15,858 nt of DNA from positions 1 through 15,858 of the forward strand of contig JAHFDC010000003.1 in the NCBI GenBank assembly GCA_023249205.1, in the 5' to 3' direction. The notes below the pieces were generated by a model, which saw only the letters and a list, made by a program, of their open reading frames with translations, was not told the DNA's origin and searched no databases. Of this stretch, positions 9,277-15,281 are shown in pieces (position 1 is the stretch's first letter; every line of letters begins with the position of its first letter). Source of the DNA: Candidatus Methylomirabilota bacterium. Lineage in GTDB: Bacteria > Methylomirabilota > Methylomirabilia > Methylomirabilales > JACPAU01. Position numbers and translations under genes: made by a program.

Positions 9277-10233
9277 ATGCTTCTCCTGGCCGGGCTCGCC
9301 GGGCTGGCCGGCGGCCTTGCAGAGATGCTCCGCCCCATCCCGCGGCGTCCCCGGCCGCCCGTTCCTCCGCGTCCCCGGCCGGCCATCCCGGTCCGGGTGG
9401 GCGTGGTCCTGGGCGGGGGAGCCGTCCGCGGCTTCGCCCACATCGGCGTCCTCCGGGTGCTGGAGGAGAACGGGATCCCCATTGATTGCATCGTGGGCAC
9501 GAGCGTGGGGAGCCTCATCGGGGCCGCGTACGCCGCCCGGCCGGATGCTGCACTCCTCGAACGGGATGGACTCCGCCTCGACCGAGGGGACTTCCTCGAC
9601 TATACGCTGAGCGGACTCAGCTGGGGGCCGCTCAAGGGGACGAAACTCGAGCGCCTGGTGGAATGGCTCACCGGGGGAGGGCCCATCGAGAATTTCCCCA
9701 TCCCCTTCGCCGCCGTCGCCACCGACCTCCGGACGGGGGAGCGGGTCATCCTGGACCGGGGCCCGGCGGGCAGGGCCGTCCGGGCGAGCAGCGCCATGCC
9801 CGGCCTTATCCACCCCTGTCGGGTGGACGGGCGTCTGTTGGCCGATGGCGCGCTGGTGGAGAACCTGCCCGTGAAGGTTGCCGGGTTGATGGGGGCCGAG
9901 GTGACCCTGGCGGTGAGCGTCTCGCCGGACCTCAAGCAGACCCCACTCCGGGGGGCCCTGGACGTTCTGCACCAGGCCCTGGCCATCCTGGGCCGGGAGT
10001 TGACGACCCGCCAGCCCGAGGCCGAGGTGACCATCGTGCCGGCCGTGGGCCACATCGCCACCCTCGATTTCCGGCACAAGCGGGAGGCGGTCGCGGCGGG
10101 CAAGGCCGCGGCTCTGGCTGCCCTCCCCCAGATCCGGGCCGCGCTGGTGGGGGCCGCGGCCAGCCTCGGCCGACCCTGGCCCGAGGAGCAGGCCGTCCCT
10201 AGCGTCCCCACCCTCCCCCCCTCTCCGGCCTAG
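9277..10233 (+). CDS. Patatin-like phospholipase (RssA/NTE type), N-terminally anchored or secreted
   Basis: This 318-residue protein has the full patatin Ser-Asp dyad: glycine-rich oxyanion loop LGGGAVRGFAH (45-55), nucleophile Ser76 in GTSVG (74-78) and Asp190 in DGA (190-192). Such enzymes release fatty acids from phospholipids or lysophospholipids. The first about 20 residues are hydrophobic (LLLAGLAGLAGGLAEML) and are followed by a Pro/Arg-rich linker, so it may be membrane-anchored or exported. I chose ATG 9277 with AGGA 5 nt upstream. A TTG at 9262 would overlap fadE and add MPRKR, a typical positively charged signal n-region, so it is a serious alternative. The gene starts 7 nt after fadE, which suggests that lipase and beta-oxidation are co-expressed. 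Confidence 0.88.
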   Translation: MLLLAGLAGLAGGLAEMLRPIPRRPRPPVPPRPRPAIPVRVGVVLGGGAVRGFAHIGVLRVLEENGIPIDCIVGTSVGSLIGAAYAARPDAALLERDGLRLDRGDFLDYTLSGLSWGPLKGTKLERLVEWLTGGGPIENFPIPFAAVATDLRTGERVILDRGPAGRAVRASSAMPGLIHPCRVDGRLLADGALVENLPVKVAGLMGAEVTLAVSVSPDLKQTPLRGALDVLHQALAILGRELTTRQPEAEVTIVPAVGHIATLDFRHKREAVAAGKAAALAALPQIRAALVGAAASLGRPWPEEQAVPSVPTLPPSPA

Positions 10234-10253
10234 CACACCTCTAGGGCCGGCCC

Positions 10254-10305
10254 TTCACCGGAGTCCGCCGCCTCCGGTGAACCGCGTGCCCGGGACCTCT
10301 CCCGG
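10254..10305 (+). terminator. Tandem hairpins after the fad operon
   Basis: A perfect 10-bp stem (10254-10263 with 10272-10281, 8-nt loop) begins 21 nt after the patatin stop. It is followed by a 6-bp stem CCGGGA/TCCCGG (10290-10295 with 10300-10305). No T run follows, so it is either a Rho-aided terminator or a 3' stabilising structure. Confidence 0.45.
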
Positions 10306-10385
10306 TGAACACTGTGGCAATTCTCCCCTCCTGCCCGCTTTCTGGCACCCCACGCGGATGCGGCCGTCCAGGCCCCACCCTTTGT

Positions 10386-10402
10386 ATTGAAACCATTTCA
10401 AT
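10386..10402. promoter_or_regulatory. Palindromic operator / upstream activator site
   Basis: ATTGAAA-CCA-TTTCAAT is a perfect 7-bp inverted repeat with a 3-nt centre, followed by another TTCAAT, in the most AT-rich part of the window. Its centre is about 70 bp before the predicted start of the sigma-54-type promoter downstream, a reasonable place for an enhancer-binding protein. The binding protein is unknown. Confidence 0.45.
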
Positions 10403-10440
10403 TCAATAAGTTAGGCAGTACCCGCACACTTTACGGTCCC

Positions 10441-10457
10441 TGGCACATATCCTGCTT
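10441..10457 (+). promoter_or_regulatory. Sigma-54 (RpoN) type promoter for prepilin gene
   Basis: TGGCACATATCCTGCTT has the complete -24 element TGGCAC, the required GG (10442-10443) and GC (10454-10455) exactly 10 bp apart, and one deviation (C for T) in the -12 box. Pilin genes in many bacteria are sigma-54 dependent, usually with the PilR activator, which fits the gene downstream. The predicted start is near 10467. Confidence 0.6.
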
Positions 10458-10511
10458 CATTTTCCGGGTGGTGAAGTATCCGGAGCAATCTCTCCGAAGC
10501 CGTCCAAGGCC

Positions 10512-10533
10512 CATCCCCTGTCAGTTGGGGATG
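10512..10533 (+). promoter_or_regulatory. 5'-UTR hairpin before the prepilin gene
   Basis: CATCCCC (10512-10518) and GGGGATG (10527-10533) form a perfect 7-bp stem with an 8-nt loop within the predicted untranslated leader. There is no T run, so termination is unlikely. An mRNA-stability or translation role is possible. Confidence 0.35.
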
Positions 10534-10586
10534 ACCGGGGACGCGGATTGGCCTAGATGCCACGGGAGCGATACCGGAGGGGCGGG

Positions 10587-11213
10587 GTGAGGCAGGCGAG
10601 AGACAAGCAGGGATACACCCTCCTCGAGCTCACTGTGAGCATGTCCATCTTCTTCATTGTGTTGTTTGCCCTCTATACGATCTACGAGGCCGGCCAGTTC
10701 GCCTACGCCCGGGCGGCGACGGACGCCGACCTCCGAGACCATGGCCGCCGGGCTCTGGGGCAGATCCTGAAGCACGTCAGGGTCTCAGGCTACGATCCAT
10801 TGGCCCGGGGAATCTTCGGGTTCAAGGCGGCCACCGGCTTCAATCCACAAGCGACGGAGAGAAGACTGCTGTTCAGTACGGATGCGAATAAGAATGGCAT
10901 CCTGGATCAGAACGCCGACGAGCGCGTCGGGTTCGCCCTCTTCGGCACAGACCTGAGACGGACGATGGATGGGACGACCCCGGTCGAGGAACTTCCGCCC
11001 CTCGCGAGGAACGTCGAGAGCATCCGGATCACGTACTTCGACACCGCCGGGAAGCCCATCCCGGCCTATCCGGGGGAGACCTATACTCTCGCGATCGGGG
11101 ACATGGCCCGCATCCGCCGCCTCAGCATCGAGTTGAGGCTCTCCAACGGTTCGGCCGGGCAGGCGGCCCGCACCCGGACGATAACGGAACAGGGGTGGCT
11201 CAGAAACCCGTAG
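10587..11213 (+). CDS. Type IV prepilin-like (pseudopilin / PilW-like) protein
   Basis: The 208-residue protein has a class III prepilin signal: a short positive leader MRQARDKQ, Gly9, then Tyr10-TLLELTVSMSIFFIVLFALY. PilD-type peptidase would cut after Gly9, leaving Glu at mature position 5, and the hydrophobic helix (about 10-31) packs in the pilus or pseudopilus core. The rest is a soluble domain with DANKNGILDQNADE (99-112), which resembles a calcium-binding DxNxNGxLD loop. Length and the conserved DLRDHGRRALGQILKHVRVSGYDP stretch fit PilW-like minor pilins. I chose GTG 10587 because GGAGG (10576-10580) lies 6 nt upstream. ATG 10557 has no clear ribosome site and would lengthen the leader. 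It is preceded by a sigma-54-type promoter. No other pilus assembly gene is in the window, so minor pilin versus secretion pseudopilin is unresolved. Confidence 0.82.
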   Translation: MRQARDKQGYTLLELTVSMSIFFIVLFALYTIYEAGQFAYARAATDADLRDHGRRALGQILKHVRVSGYDPLARGIFGFKAATGFNPQATERRLLFSTDANKNGILDQNADERVGFALFGTDLRRTMDGTTPVEELPPLARNVESIRITYFDTAGKPIPAYPGETYTLAIGDMARIRRLSIELRLSNGSAGQAARTRTITEQGWLRNP

Positions 11214-11354
11214 TCACGGATCGTCCCGCTCTCCCTCCGGGGGCAGAGGTCGGCCGGATGGTGAGGGACGAAATGAACGGCTGGACGAAACTGGCAGGCG
11301 CGGCCGCTGAGCGTGCCGCCCCTGCCGAGGAGCAGCAGCGTGGAGGGAATGACC

Positions 11355-11978
11355 ATGACACAGCATCTCCCCTGGTGGCGCCGACGGTTCTACGTGCACC
11401 CGATTCAGCGGAAGTACTTTTTCCTCTCGCTGATCCCGCTGATCGTCTGTTCGATCCTCATGGTTCTGTTGCTCTTCATGCCCATCCGCCTGGCCGTCCG
11501 GGGACTGGTCTTCCCGCCCGCGGACGCGGCCAACCTGGCGGAGCTCTACCCCCTGGCCGTCCGCGTCTGGCCGGCCGTGCTGCTGAGCATACTGGCCTCG
11601 GGGATCCTGAGCGTGTTCGTCACCCACAAGCTGGCGGGCCCCCTCTTCCGGATCGAGCAGATACTCCGGGGGGTCTCGGAGGGGAACCTCCCGCTCGCCG
11701 TCCGGATTCGGCGTGACGACGACCTCCAGGAGTTCGCCCAGCTTCTCAATGGGGCCTTCGGGAAGATCACTGCGGCCCTGACGGAAATCCACAAACTCCA
11801 GGCGCGGGCCGTTCACGAACTGACCGCCCTCCCGGGGAAGATCCGGGGCGGGCTCGGCGACACGGGGGAAATCCTGCGGGACCTGGAGGGGATCAGCCGG
11901 TACCAGAGGGAGGTGGAGAGGATCCTGGCGAAGTTCCGCCTCCCGACCACCAACGGCGACGAGGAGCGGGAGAACTAG
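11355..11978 (+). CDS. HAMP-domain membrane protein without output domain
   Basis: A 207-residue protein with a basic N-terminus (WWRRRFYVHPIQRK), a first membrane helix at about 22-44, a short outer segment of about 25 residues, a second helix at about 70-90, and a HAMP linker at about 91-140 (THKLAGPLFRIEQILRGVSEGNL ... DDLQEFAQLLNGAF, with the Pro typical of HAMP AS1). The last 65 residues are charged and probably helical. No kinase, cyclase or methyl-accepting signalling domain follows, and the periplasmic sensor is minimal. Such a protein could pass a signal to, or brace, a partner, possibly the pilin system upstream, but its function is not known. ATG 11355 is chosen because GGAGGG (11342-11347) is 7 nt away. 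ATG 11349 is too close. Its TAG stop starts repeat copy 2. Confidence 0.72.
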   Translation: MTQHLPWWRRRFYVHPIQRKYFFLSLIPLIVCSILMVLLLFMPIRLAVRGLVFPPADAANLAELYPLAVRVWPAVLLSILASGILSVFVTHKLAGPLFRIEQILRGVSEGNLPLAVRIRRDDDLQEFAQLLNGAFGKITAALTEIHKLQARAVHELTALPGKIRGGLGDTGEILRDLEGISRYQREVERILAKFRLPTTNGDEEREN

Positions 11979-12150
11979 TGCCGGGCCAACTGACGTCGCC
12001 TCACGTCGTTCTCGGTCGTCGGCGGTCCTCAACGTACATACTGCGTACGCCTCCGGCCGCCTCCTCCCTCGGGCCTCGTGATGCTCGTCATTTGGCCCGG
12101 CACCGGAGCTGTCGCCTGACCACTATCTACAATCCGTTGGAGTCACACTA
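11976..12150 (+). repeat. Dispersed palindromic repeat, copy 2 (175 bp)
   Basis: Begins with the TAG stop of the HAMP gene (11976-11978), then TGCCGGGCCAACTGACGTCG. The opposite arm CGTCATTTGGCCCGGCAC ends at 12103. The outer flank 12104-12150 aligns without gaps to copy 1 (rc) and weakly to copy 3. Compared with copies 1 and 3, the central hairpin segment is reduced from about 26 to 7 nt, so the ACCACCC/GGGTGGT stem is missing. The inner CGTAC/GTACG stem is kept. The outer end touches the inverted-repeat element at 12148. Confidence 0.88.
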
Positions 12151-12350
12151 ATACAAACGAGATACATCGGGTGACACAAGGTCCGGGTGGCGCCGGATGC
12201 CGCCCGACGGCCCCCGTAGCGGAGGGGGGGCCCATCGTCTCGTGGCCGATGGGGGGAACCACGGGAGGGTTCCCCACGGGGCCCGGGGGCCGGGGCGGCG
12301 CCGGCGACAGAACCCGGACTTTGTCACTGTGATTCTGACGTTTGTATTAG
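12148..12350. mobile_element. 203-bp inverted-repeat (MITE-like) element or large structured RNA
   Basis: CTAATACAAACG (12148-12159) is perfectly inverted at 12339-12350. The arms continue imperfectly for about 40 bp: GTGACA at 12171-12176 with TGTCAC at 12322-12327, and GTCCGGG at 12181-12187 with CCCGGAC at 12313-12319. The interior has two further stems, CCCATCG/CGATGGG (12231-12237 with 12247-12253) and GGGGAACC/GGTTCCCC (12253-12260 with 12268-12275). There is no ORF of note. The ends read TA-ATACAAACG ... CGTTTGTAT-TA, compatible with the TA target duplication of IS630/Tc1-type elements, though a palindrome makes this unprovable from one copy. The terminal 12-mer is AT-rich, unlike its surroundings. 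Confidence 0.6.
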
Positions 12351-12408
12351 GCCGGACAGCCGCGGCACGGCGCTCGCCGCCCGTGGTGGGTTCGTCCTCG
12401 CCGGGCGC

Positions 12409-12876
12409 TCAGGCCCCCTCGAGGGGAGCCAGGATCCTCTCCGGGGGCAGCGGCAGGGCCTCCCCCTCCCAACGCGGCCGGCCGGAAGGCTGCTCCCGCG
12501 TATCCCAGTAGATCTCCAGCCCGTTGCCGTCAGGATCCGTAAAATAGATCGCCCAACTGATGCGGTGGTCCACCGTCGCCACCCCCACGCCGGCCTCGGC
12601 GAGGGCCCGGTAGGCGAGCGCGAAGGCCCGCCGGTCGGGGACCTCGAAGGCGACGTGGTACAGCCCGACGGCGGACCCCAGCGGTCCCGGCGCGTTCGGC
12701 CCCACCTGCTGTAACGCGATCTCGTGATGCGCCGCGCCGCCCGAGAGGAAGGCGTAGTGCGCCCCCACCTGCTCGGACACGACCAGGTTGAAGATCCGGG
12801 TATAGAACTCCACGGACCGCTTGAGGTCGCGCACCTTCAGGTGCGCGTGCCCCAGTCTCGTCTGGTAGCCTGGCAT
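12409..12876 (-). CDS. VOC-family (glyoxalase / extradiol dioxygenase-like) protein
   Basis: A 155-residue protein with two VOC half-repeats. N-terminal LGHAHLKVRDLKRSVEFY and central GLYHVAFEVPD supply the two histidines, and TDPDGNGLEIYWD supplies the glutamate, of the usual 2-His-1-Glu metal site. The family includes glyoxalase I, fosfomycin-resistance enzymes, methylmalonyl-CoA epimerase and CatE/BphC dioxygenases. The DPDGNGLEIYWD style is closest to CatE/BphC-like members, but the substrate is unknown. I start at ATG 12876 because the family begins just before the LGHxHLKV strand, and GGGGAAG lies 7-8 nt upstream. An in-frame GTG at 12960 would add 28 Arg-rich residues with no resemblance to the family. 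It lies 92 nt downstream of the DoxX gene on the same strand and may be co-transcribed. Confidence 0.85.
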   Translation of the reverse strand: MPGYQTRLGHAHLKVRDLKRSVEFYTRIFNLVVSEQVGAHYAFLSGGAAHHEIALQQVGPNAPGPLGSAVGLYHVAFEVPDRRAFALAYRALAEAGVGVATVDHRISWAIYFTDPDGNGLEIYWDTREQPSGRPRWEGEALPLPPERILAPLEGA

Positions 12877-12968
12877 ATCGGGCTTCCCCGCTCGCGCCGG
12901 GAAACCGGCTCGCCTTCGACGCTCGACGATTCCCGGATCAGGACCACTCCGCACCGCCACCGATCCCG

Positions 12969-13388
12969 CTACGCTCTCCGCCGTTCGAGGACCCGGTCCA
13001 CCGACGCCTCGCCGGACCCGAGCAGCGCCAGGGCGACGTTCGCCCCCAGGAGCGTCAGGGCAAACTCGTACCCGTCAGGCAGGAAGAAGCCGGCCTTCAG
13101 ATGCACCACAAGAACCGCCACCAGCATGACAAAGGCCAGCGGAATTGCCGCCCACCGCGTGAACAGGCCGAGCACCAGCGCCAGGCCGCCCAGGAACTCC
13201 GCCGCCGTCAGGACCACCGCGGCCAGCATGGGGGCCGGGAACCCGGCCTGGCCCATGAATTCGGCCACGCCGCTGACCCCGAACACGAAGAGCTTCTGCG
13301 CGCCGTGCACCAGAAACACGATCCCGACCACCACCCGCAGGACGGTGATGCCCCACTGCTGCCTCGGCGCGAGTCCACTGGTGTTCAT
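12969..13388 (-). CDS. DoxX-family integral membrane protein
   Basis: A 139-residue protein with four hydrophobic helices: about 13-33 (GITVLRVVVGIVFLVHGAQKLF), 54-76 (MLAAVVLTAAEFLGGLALVLGLF), 79-98 (WAAIPLAFVMLVAVLVVHLK) and 107-122. The LRxxxGxxFxxHGxQKLF and EFxGGLxLxLGLFTRxAA motifs are typical of the DoxX/YphA family of small quinone-linked or redox-associated inner-membrane proteins, whose biochemical role is mostly undefined. The start is firm: AAGGAGG (minus strand, 13399-13393) sits 4 nt before the ATG at 13388. The gene runs in the same direction as the channel upstream and the VOC gene downstream. Confidence 0.88.
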   Translation of the reverse strand: MNTSGLAPRQQWGITVLRVVVGIVFLVHGAQKLFVFGVSGVAEFMGQAGFPAPMLAAVVLTAAEFLGGLALVLGLFTRWAAIPLAFVMLVAVLVVHLKAGFFLPDGYEFALTLLGANVALALLGSGEASVDRVLERRRA

Positions 13389-13535
13389 CGCCCCTCCTTA
13401 TTGCACGCTCGGCGGCCGCGCCGAGAAAGTGGCGTGCGTCCCGGACCGGAAGGCGGTGAGAGCGCGAACTCCGATCATCCTGGAAGATCCAGCAGGATCA
13501 GTTCCGCCCCTCCCGCGGCCCCTCCAAGAGCCCGA

Positions 13536-14720
13536 TCAGCGCCCAGAGGGGCCGGGCGGGCCAGCCTCCGCGGGACCGGCCGCCAGCCGCCGCTCGGCGA
13601 CGCGGGAGATCGCGGCCTTGAGATCGGGGTGGACATCGAGGAGACGGCGGAAGTCGGCCACGTCGAGGGCGAGGAGGTGGGACTCGGTCACCGCCGTCAC
13701 GGTTGCCGTGCGGGAGGTATCGTACAGCAGCGCGATCTCACCGAAGTACTGTCCCGGGCCGAGCCGGCGCGGGGCCGGCTGGACATCCGCCTCAAGCTCC
13801 CCGCCCATGACGAAGAACATCCTGTCGGCCGGCTCGCCGCGACGGACGACGACGTACCGGGCAGGGACCACCTCCCGCCTGAGCAAGCCGGCGATCTCGG
13901 CAATGCGCGCAGCGTCGAGGCCGGCGAAGAGGGGCACCTTGGCAACCGTCTGCCAGGTGACGACGAAGTCGCGCTTGCGGAGCTCCGCGGCGAACCCGGT
14001 CGCCAGAATGCCCGCCGGCACCGCGAACATGGCGATACCGAGGATCATCACGAGGCCGCCGAAGACCTTCCCCCACGCCGTGATCGGCGCGATGTCGCCG
14101 TAGCCCACCGTCGCGATCGTCACCATCGCCCACCACATGGTGTGGGGGATGCTGGCGAAGACCGTGGGTTGGGCCTCCCGCTCGAGCAGGAACATGACCC
14201 CCGAGCTGAGGACGAGCACCACGCCCATGACCAGCAGCGCCCCGAGGAGGGGCCGCCTTTCGCTGCGGAGCACGGCGGTAAACAGCGCCAGGGCCGGCAC
14301 ATAGCGGGCGACCTTGAGCAGCCGGCAGAGCCTCAGGACCCGCAGCCAGTCGGGATGGATCGGCAGCAGCAGGCTCAGGATGAACGGCAGGATCGCCACG
14401 AGGTCAATCAGGCCGAAGGCCGAAAGGGCGTAGGCGCGACGCGCCCGCGACGGGTGAGCCGCCGCGCCCGGCTCCCGCTCCGGCGCGGCCCAGAGCCGCA
14501 GCGCGTACTCGATGGTGAAAACCCCAACGGCGACGCCCTCGATCGCCGCGAACAGGATCCTGTAGCGAACGGCGGCGGGTTCTAGCGTCTCGAATACGCC
14601 GGCCGCAGCGCTCGCCACGATCACCATAATGAGGAGGGCGTTGACCACGGTCCTCGCCGGCGAGCGGGCCTCGTTCACCTCGAGGACCGCGTGCACCCGC
14701 GAACGCCACCTGCCAGTCAT
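13536..14720 (-). CDS. Cyclic-nucleotide-gated, voltage-sensor-type K+ channel (MlotiK1-like)
   Basis: This 394-residue protein has six membrane helices (about 24-45, 53-76, 97-119, S4 near 124-142, 158-178, 218-242). S4 reads RVLRLCRLLKVAR, with a basic residue every third position (R127, R130, R133, K136, R139). The selectivity filter TVGYGD is at 204-209 after the pore helix HTMWWAMVTIA. A C-terminal cyclic-nucleotide-binding domain (about 264-380) contains the phosphate-binding cassette GQYFGEIALLYDTSRTATV (323-341) with Glu328 and Arg337, residues that hold cAMP/cGMP. The overall plan and length fit bacterial MlotiK1-type channels, so cyclic nucleotides should open a potassium pathway. 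I start at ATG 14720 with GAGG 8 nt upstream. The frame extends to 14828, but that part is Pro/Arg-rich and resembles leader sequence. Confidence 0.9.
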   Translation of the reverse strand: MTGRWRSRVHAVLEVNEARSPARTVVNALLIMVIVASAAAGVFETLEPAAVRYRILFAAIEGVAVGVFTIEYALRLWAAPEREPGAAAHPSRARRAYALSAFGLIDLVAILPFILSLLLPIHPDWLRVLRLCRLLKVARYVPALALFTAVLRSERRPLLGALLVMGVVLVLSSGVMFLLEREAQPTVFASIPHTMWWAMVTIATVGYGDIAPITAWGKVFGGLVMILGIAMFAVPAGILATGFAAELRKRDFVVTWQTVAKVPLFAGLDAARIAEIAGLLRREVVPARYVVVRRGEPADRMFFVMGGELEADVQPAPRRLGPGQYFGEIALLYDTSRTATVTAVTESHLLALDVADFRRLLDVHPDLKAAISRVAERRLAAGPAEAGPPGPSGR

Positions 14721-14761
14721 GATCGCTGCCTCATGGCGCGCCCGAACCCATCCCGGCTGCG

Positions 14762-14800
14762 GCGGAGGCCGCCCCTGTCGGGGCGCCCGCGGGTCTCCGC
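14762..14800. other. GC-rich nested hairpin beside repeat copy 3
   Basis: GCGGAG (14762-14767) pairs with CTCCGC (14795-14800), enclosing a perfect GCCCC-TGTC-GGGGC stem (14771-14784). It lies between the outer end of repeat copy 3 and the channel start, so on the minus strand it is in the channel leader. No T run follows on either strand. It may be a Rho-aided terminator for the iscA-like operon or a leader structure. Confidence 0.35.
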
Positions 14801-14801
14801 T

Positions 14802-14993
14802 TAGCGTGGCTCCAAGGAACTGTGCCAAATGCTCACTTTCACACCGTGGTGCCGGGCCAAATGACGAGCATCACGAGGCCCGAGGGAGGAGGCGGCCGGA
14901 GGCGTACGCCTTTGTACGTTGAGGACCGCCGCGGGCACCACCCGCAGGGTGGTCGGAGAACGACGTGAGGCGACGTCAGTTGGCCCGGCACTA
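14802..14993 (-). repeat. Dispersed palindromic repeat, copy 3 (192 bp)
   Basis: On the minus strand it starts with TAG (14993-14991), the stop codon of the IscA/HesB-like gene, then the arm GTGCCGGGCCAACTGACG. The opposite arm GTGCCGGGCCAAATGACG begins at 14849. Bases 14918-14991 match copy 1 (682-755) with one difference, and 14849-14917 resemble copy 2 (GGCCGGAGGCGTACGC). The ACCACCC/GGGTGGT triloop hairpin is at 14937-14953. The outer 47 bp (14802-14848) has the same length as in copies 1 and 2 but is more diverged, keeping TAGCGTGGCTCC. No coding capacity. Confidence 0.9.
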
Positions 14994-15281
14994 GCAGAAC
15001 TCGACGATGGCGGCGTCCGGGTGGCGCAGGAGGAACCCTGTCCCGTCGTAGTCAATGACGGCGCCGTCCAGGCCCGCGGCCGCCTGGCTGTCAAGCCAGA
15101 TCGGCACCCCCCGGTCCTCCTGGACCGTGTGGTGGGCGGCCGGGTCCTCCGTGAAGGTGACCCGGAACCCCGCCCCGCCGCAGCCATAGGTGAAGGCGAT
15201 CTGGACCCCCATCCCCGGCTTCCCCAGGCGCGCCCGCTCGCGTTCAAAGGCCCGAATCCCCGCCTCGGAAAATTGAATCAT
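14991..15281 (-). CDS. IscA/HesB-like (A-type) iron-sulfur protein
   Basis: A 96-residue protein beginning MIQFSEAGIRAFERERARLGKPGMGVQIAF, then the conserved YGCGGAGFRVTF (Cys34) and ending GFLLRHPDAAIVEFC. Size and order of segments fit the HesB-like fold used to carry or insert Fe-S clusters. Classical IscA has a C-terminal CGCG. Here only one Cys (residue 96) is present and it is the last residue, immediately before the TAG that starts repeat copy 3. Relatives that use selenocysteine in the GCGG loop exist, but here the codon is TGC. The ATG at 15281-15279 overlaps the TGA of the methyltransferase gene (ATGA), so the two are an operon. Whether it binds a cluster with two cysteines is not known. 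Confidence 0.78.
   Translation of the reverse strand: MIQFSEAGIRAFERERARLGKPGMGVQIAFTYGCGGAGFRVTFTEDPAAHHTVQEDRGVPIWLDSQAAAGLDGAVIDYDGTGFLLRHPDAAIVEFC

Noticed and set aside
10343..10357. Second TGGCAC upstream of the prepilin gene as a sigma-54 promoter
   Set aside because: The GC of the -12 element is not found 10 bp after the GG (GG is there instead).
11195..11716. Open frame bridging the prepilin and HAMP genes
   Set aside because: Overlaps both genes out of frame, has no ribosome site and no recognisable protein features.
13477..13498. ATCCTG...CAGGAT inverted repeat between the channel and DoxX genes
   Set aside because: Only 6-bp arms, no recognisable promoter beside it; expected by chance in this much sequence.
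15170..15185. Selenocysteine in the GCGG loop of the IscA/HesB-like protein
   Set aside because: The codon is TGC, and the stop at 14993-14991 is TAG rather than TGA, so there is no sign of Sec decoding.
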